The position numbers were made by a program, and so were the translations under genes. Positions 60,090 through 64,000 of a stretch of DNA of 64,000 bases are shown here, piece by piece. The notes beneath the pieces were generated by a model. The model had not been told where the DNA came from and made no database searches. It saw only the letters and a list, made by a program, of their open reading frames with translations. Position 1 is the stretch's first letter. Every line of letters starts with the position of its first letter. This DNA comes from Burkholderia metallica. GTDB lineage: Bacteria; Pseudomonadota; Gammaproteobacteria; Burkholderiales; Burkholderiaceae. The stretch spans positions 267,313 to 331,312 of the forward strand of contig NZ_CADFDB010000006.1 of the NCBI RefSeq assembly GCF_902832845.1. The letters run 5' to 3'.

Positions 60090-61292
60090 ATGCAACCGAA
60101 CACTCCGCCCGGCGCGATCCGCGCGATCGGCAACGACTGGTCCGTTTCCGCGACGACCGCGGGCTTTCTCGCGGTATTGATTTCCTACGCGGGCCCGCTC
60201 GCGATTTTCTTCCAGGCCGCGCAGGCGGCACATGTATCCGACGTGATGGTGTCGTCGTGGGTATGGGCGATCTCGATCGGCGCGGGCGTGTCGGGCCTGT
60301 ACGCCAGCTGGAAGCTGAAGGTGCCGGTCGTCACCGCATGGTCGGCGCCAGGCACCGCGCTGCTCGTCGGCCTGTTTCCGCAACTGACGCTCAACCAGGC
60401 CGTCGGCGCGTACATCACGGCCGCGCTGATCATCCTGCTGATCGGCGTGACCGGCTATTTCGACCGGCTCGTGCGCCACATTCCGCGCGGCATCGCGTGC
60501 GGGATGATGGCCGGCATCCTGCTGCCGTTCGGCACGCATGCGTTCGCGGCAGCGTCGCAACAGCCCGCGCTCGCGTTCGGCATGATCGCGGCCTACGTGA
60601 TCTTCAAGCGCCTGCTGCCGCGCTACAGCATCGTGCTCGTCCTGCTCACGGGCGCCGCGCTCGCGACGCTGCTCGGGATGACGCATCTCGGCAGCGTGTC
60701 GGCGAGCCTCGCGCACCCGATCTTCATCGCGCCCGAGTGGACGCTCGGCACGACGCTCAGCCTCGCGCTGCCGCTCGTCGTCGTGAGCCTCACCGGCCAG
60801 TTCCTGCCGGGCATGACGATCCTGCGCGTGTCCGGCTATCACACCCCCGCGCGACCGATCATCACGGCAACCAGCGTGATGTCGCTCGTGGTCGCGTGCT
60901 TCGGCGGGATCACGATCGTCGTCGCGGCAATCACGGCCGCGCTCTGCACCAGCAAGGACGCGCATGAAGACCCGCGCCGCCGCTATGTCGCCGGGCTCGC
61001 GAACGGCGCGTTCTACCTGATCGGCGGGCTGTTCGCGGGCACGATCGTCACGGTGTTCTTCGCGCTGCCGAAAGCATTCGTCGCGATCCTCGCGGGGCTC
61101 GCGCTGATTGGTGCGATCGGCGCGAACGTGCACGGGATCTTCGAGGACGAGAATCACCGCGAAGCGTCGCTGATCACGTTCCTCGCGACCGCGTCGGGCA
61201 TGACGTGGCTCGGGCTCGGCTCCGCGTTCTGGGGCATCGTGATCGGGTCGCTTTCGTATGCGGTACTGAACAAGGTGCGGCGGCCGGCGTGA
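60090..61292 (+). CDS. benE: BenE-family benzoate/proton symporter
   Basis: A 400-residue transporter with about 12 helices, of the BenE family (benzoate:H+ symporters within the APC-like UraA/SulP fold). Typical stretches are SYAGPLAIFFQAAQAAHVSD and VSLTGQFLPGMTILRVSGYH near 240. No benzoate catabolic genes (benABCD) occur in the window, so it may be a lone paralogue and the substrate is an inference from the family. ATG 60090 is used because the conserved region starts there. Confidence 0.88.
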   Translation: MQPNTPPGAIRAIGNDWSVSATTAGFLAVLISYAGPLAIFFQAAQAAHVSDVMVSSWVWAISIGAGVSGLYASWKLKVPVVTAWSAPGTALLVGLFPQLTLNQAVGAYITAALIILLIGVTGYFDRLVRHIPRGIACGMMAGILLPFGTHAFAAASQQPALAFGMIAAYVIFKRLLPRYSIVLVLLTGAALATLLGMTHLGSVSASLAHPIFIAPEWTLGTTLSLALPLVVVSLTGQFLPGMTILRVSGYHTPARPIITATSVMSLVVACFGGITIVVAAITAALCTSKDAHEDPRRRYVAGLANGAFYLIGGLFAGTIVTVFFALPKAFVAILAGLALIGAIGANVHGIFEDENHREASLITFLATASGMTWLGLGSAFWGIVIGSLSYAVLNKVRRPA

Positions 61293-61320
61293 TGCGCCGC
61301 GCGCGTCGCCGCCGCTTCTT

Positions 61321-62208
61321 TTACCGCGCGTGCCCGCGCACCAGTTGCGCGAGCGCGTCGGCCAGCGTCGTCGTCCCGTAAAGCCGCTCCGACACGCCCG
61401 CCTCGACGTCGATCTGCCCGGCGTTGTGCACGTCGTAGAGATCGACGATCAACTGCGCATGGCGTTCGCTCAGCCCCGCGCGCAACAGCGTCGCGGTCCA
61501 CGTGTCGCGCGGCAGCTCATGCGCGACGATGGGCCGGCCGGCCGCCGCCGCGAGCGTCTCGGCGATCGCCGTCACGCTCACCCGCGTCGGCCCTTCGACG
61601 CTGACGATGCGCGGCCCGCTGCCGCCTTCGGGCGCATCGAGCAGCAGCCGCGCCGCCACGACGCCCACATCGGGCGCCCAGACGGTCGGGAACACCTTGC
61701 CGACCGGGTGATGAAAGCTCGGCAGCACGCCGGTGCCGAGCGCGACCGGCAGCACGCGCGTCCAGTTCTGCAGATGCTCGGCCGAACGCAGCAGCGTCAG
61801 CTGCGTCGAGATCGTCCTCAGCCGTGCCTCGAAGTCATGAAACAGGCGCGTGATGCCCGTATTGCCGTCGCGCTCCGCGCCGTAGTCCGACAGCGCGAGC
61901 AGTACCGGCGGCGGGTTGGCCGCGAGCGCGGCGGTCGCGACGTCGATCGTGCGCGTCCTCGTCGCGGCCGGATCGGGGTCCGCGACGGGCACCGGGCACA
62001 GTAGCTGCACGGCCTGTGCGCCGTCGATGGCCGACGCGATCGCGTTCGCGTCCGTCAGTTCGGCGATCGCGACGTCGCAGCCGAGCCGCGCGAAACGTTC
62101 ACGATGGCGGGCGTCGTGCAACACCGCGCGCACGGGATGACCGGCGTTGCGCAAGGTTGTTACGGCCGACTGGCCGACATGGCCGGATGCACCGAAGATC
62201 ACGAACAC
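61321..62208 (-). CDS. NmrA-like NAD(P)-binding protein
   Basis: A 295-residue atypical SDR of the NmrA/quinone-oxidoreductase-2 type. The nucleotide motif FGASGHVGQSAVTTLRNAGH opens the protein, and the catalytic Tyr-Lys pair of classical SDRs is not evident. Such proteins serve as redox sensors or NADPH-dependent reductases. The start is GTG 62208 with CAGGAG upstream. It is convergent with the BenE gene, only 28 nt apart, and an AraC regulator lies upstream on the same strand. Confidence 0.85.
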   Translation of the reverse strand: MFVIFGASGHVGQSAVTTLRNAGHPVRAVLHDARHRERFARLGCDVAIAELTDANAIASAIDGAQAVQLLCPVPVADPDPAATRTRTIDVATAALAANPPPVLLALSDYGAERDGNTGITRLFHDFEARLRTISTQLTLLRSAEHLQNWTRVLPVALGTGVLPSFHHPVGKVFPTVWAPDVGVVAARLLLDAPEGGSGPRIVSVEGPTRVSVTAIAETLAAAAGRPIVAHELPRDTWTATLLRAGLSERHAQLIVDLYDVHNAGQIDVEAGVSERLYGTTTLADALAQLVRGHAR

Positions 62209-62460
62209 GATTCGCTCCTGGGGGAATGAAGGTGGGGTGATTGTCGGGTGGCGCGGACGACACGGCGCACACGGAAGGATGAATACAGCAGGAAAAGATG
62301 ACGGGGATCGATGGCCGTTGCCGTGCGCGTTGCCTGTCGCTTCGCATCGTGCGGTCTGCCGCCGGCCGAACGCGCGCGCGGCAATTGCCCGACAGCCTGT
62401 TGGAGCATCGCCTCGGAACCCAACTCGACACGTCGTCTCCCGCGCGGCGCCGTCGCGCCG

Positions 62461-63378
62461 TTACGCCACGCTCTCGCCGCCGTCACCGTCGTACGCCAGC
62501 CGCAGCCCCCCACGCGCCCCCGACCGCGCGATCTCCATCGGCGTCGCGCCCAGCACGCGATTCATCCAGTTCGCCATGTGGCTCTGGTGTGCAAATCCGG
62601 CTTCGAGCGCGATCTGGCTGATGCTGAGCCGGCCTTCGAGCAGCAACGCCTTCGCGCGCTCGACCCGGCGCCGCACGACGTACTGGTGCACGGGCATCCC
62701 GAGCGTTTCGCGGAACAGCACCTTGAAATGCGGCACGCTGATCGACACGAGCGCCGCGAGTTCGGCCAGTGTCATGCGCCGCTCGAGGTTCGCTTCGACA
62801 TAGTCGATCACACGCGCGGCCGCCTTCGGCGCGAGCGTACGGCGGCGCTCGCGGAACGCCGGCCGGCCGTCGACCAGCCGCGCGACGAGCGCCGTGCACA
62901 GGCTTTCCGCATAGAGCGGATCGGACGCGTCTTCCGCTTCGAGTTCGGCGGCCATCGCCCATGCGATGTGCTGCAGGCGCGGGTCGCGCACCTGCAGCCG
63001 GCGGCGGATCTGCCCCTGCGACGGCTTCAGCTCGAGCTGCTCGACCGTGCGCCGCACGAACGCGTCGCTGAGCGCGATATGGAGGATCCGGCAGTCGGCG
63101 CTGTCGGTCCATTGGCCGGGCAGGCCGGCCGGAATCACGTCGACGTCGCCATGCGCCTGGATGCGCGACACGCGCTCGCCGTCGCACACGCAATCCGCGC
63201 GAACGGGCGACCCGATATGCACGCCGATCCGGTGATGATCGGCGGCCGGAATCCGGTACGTGCCCGCGCGGATGTCCAGCAGCGACGCGCCGAAGCCCTG
63301 CCAGCCGAACCCGCGGCTGGAGCGCAGGCTGACCGGGACGCCGTTGTCCGTCGGTGCCGCGAGAATCGCATCGCTCAT
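62461..63378 (-). CDS. AraC-family transcriptional regulator
   Basis: A 305-residue AraC/XylS regulator. The N-terminal 170 residues form an effector-binding domain, and the C-terminal HTH pair reads RRMTLAELAALVSISVPHFK, then LLEGRLSISQIALEAGFAHQ. It may control the NmrA-like gene 253 nt downstream on the same strand, a frequent pairing. ATG 63378 follows GGGAGGA at good spacing. Confidence 0.9.
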   Translation of the reverse strand: MSDAILAAPTDNGVPVSLRSSRGFGWQGFGASLLDIRAGTYRIPAADHHRIGVHIGSPVRADCVCDGERVSRIQAHGDVDVIPAGLPGQWTDSADCRILHIALSDAFVRRTVEQLELKPSQGQIRRRLQVRDPRLQHIAWAMAAELEAEDASDPLYAESLCTALVARLVDGRPAFRERRRTLAPKAAARVIDYVEANLERRMTLAELAALVSISVPHFKVLFRETLGMPVHQYVVRRRVERAKALLLEGRLSISQIALEAGFAHQSHMANWMNRVLGATPMEIARSGARGGLRLAYDGDGGESVA

Positions 63379-63571
63379 GGCCTTCCTCCCGTGGATGGGG
63401 TGTCGATCGCGCATTGTGACGCGTTTTCGGGCCGCTTGCCGGGCCGGCAGGCGGCGCGGCCGGGTCGAGCAGAAAAAGATCATCCGTTTCTGCTCGGGGC
63501 CATCCTTGCGTGCGCGCCGGCCGCCGCGGCGGCGCTTACGATGGCCTCATCCGACACCTACGGAGACCGTC

Positions 63572-63775
63572 ATGCCCCATCATCCATGCGTGGTTCGATC
63601 CGCGGCGTTCATCGCGCGCTCGCCTTCCGCCGCCCCCCGCCCGTCATCCGGCTCCCGCTCCCGCACCGCCCGCACGACGATCGCCGCCTGGTGCCTGCGC
63701 ATCGTCGGCTGGTACCGGCTCGAACGGCTGCTCGCGTCGATCCCCGACAGCAACGACGACTTCGGGCTCGTCTGA
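63572..63775 (+). CDS. small protein of unknown function
   Basis: A 67-residue basic N-terminus (Ser/Arg/Pro-rich) and a more conserved-looking C-terminal segment, LRIVGWYRLERLLASIPDSN. ATG 63572 has GGAG upstream. I cannot assign a family. It may be a real small gene, since the C-terminal half has an amphipathic helix pattern, but coding evidence is modest. Confidence 0.45.
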   Translation: MPHHPCVVRSAAFIARSPSAAPRPSSGSRSRTARTTIAAWCLRIVGWYRLERLLASIPDSNDDFGLV

Positions 63776-63809
63776 CCGGCCGCACGGCCGCCCGACCACC
63801 GTCGCCTGC

Positions 63810-64000
63810 CTACTTGCGGCGCCGCTCGTGCGGCGCGACCGTCGCGCCGTCGATCACCGGCGCACCCTGCTTAATCAGGAAATCGCGGAACAGCCCCGTG
63901 ACCTGCGAGATGCGGCGGTCGGCGAGCGTGACCACATACCATTCGCGCTCGATCGGATTGCCGGGGAACGGCAGTTGCCCGAGCAGCCCGGTGCGCAGTT
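63810..64000 (-). CDS. LysR-family transcriptional regulator, C-terminal end, partial
   Basis: The minus strand is open from the right edge to a TAG at 63810 and reads LRTGLLGQLPFPGNPIEREW, then YVVTLADRRISQVTGLFRDFL and a basic tail, ending in RRRK. This is the end of a LysR effector domain: the ERxWYVV segment and terminal helix are typical. The DNA-binding part lies beyond the window. Only 63 codons are visible. Confidence 0.7.
   Translation of the reverse strand, partial: LRTGLLGQLPFPGNPIEREWYVVTLADRRISQVTGLFRDFLIKQGAPVIDGATVAPHERRRK

Noticed and set aside
1-64000. tRNA, rRNA, CRISPR arrays, intact insertion sequences, prophage
   Set aside because: None was recognised by eye on either strand; a covariance or profile search could still reveal something short.

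Overview
The window is GC-rich beta-proteobacterial DNA and almost certainly comes from the Burkholderia cepacia complex. The clearest marker is the three-gene soluble lectin operon bclA-bclC-bclB (41.4-43.7 kb), whose products I recognise as homologues of the BC2L-A, -C and -B lectins of Burkholderia cenocepacia. The high density of regulators, efflux pumps, secreted proteins and gene remnants suggests a secondary chromosome; that is an inference. No rRNA, tRNA, CRISPR array, intact insertion sequence or prophage was seen.

Layout. 0-6.4 kb: N-terminus of a membrane sensor protein and a two-partner secretion operon (TpsB transporter, TpsA haemagglutinin-like exoprotein with GLUG repeats) ending in a clear terminator. 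6.4-13 kb: LysE exporter, HigBA-type toxin-antitoxin pair, Lrp-type regulator divergent from azlCD, surE, an SDR gene and an MFS remnant. 13-18.3 kb: two tandem GH92 alpha-mannosidase lipoproteins. 18.6-23.6 kb: cupin gene, remnants of a Zn-hydrolase, a LysR regulator and a second TpsB, and an ArsR-PLP decarboxylase operon. 24-28.9 kb: exported isochorismatase-fold hydrolase, LysR, membrane-anchored TlpA-like thioredoxin, voltage-gated K+ channel and MarC. 28.9-30.2 kb: a gene-free stretch rich in dyads and terminators. 30.2-38.8 kb: TPR protein, EmrAB/NodT efflux operon with a divergent AraC gene, LysR. 38.7-40.8 kb: leuA behind a leucine-rich leader peptide. 41.4-47.3 kb: lectins and a type Va autotransporter. 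47.7-64 kb: M23 peptidase, MscS channel, LivJ-type binding protein, acetylpolyamine amidohydrolase with a divergent Lrp-type regulator, mqo, zinc-ribbon/dbpA pair, PhnD-like protein, desaturase, BenE transporter, NmrA-like protein, AraC, and a partial LysR.

Themes. Much of the window serves surface and secretion functions: TPS exoprotein, autotransporter, lectins, mannosidases and lipoproteins. Amino-acid metabolism and transport also recur (LysE, azlCD, leuA, LivJ, acetylpolyamine amidohydrolase), several with local regulators. Gene decay is concentrated in the accessory segments; five truncated or frameshifted remnants were found.

The least explained signal is an 18-bp inverted repeat, half-site close to AATCRGAC, dispersed through intergenic DNA. 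In three copies it is followed at a fixed distance of 33-34 nt by a TTCNTCRACAAT box and then, about 90 nt on, by a U-tailed terminator on the same strand. This looks like a family of small RNA or attenuated-leader units, one of them directly upstream of marC. The second regulatory novelty is the leuA leader peptide, with 10 leucines in 31 residues and a CTA-CGA-CTA-CTA cluster.
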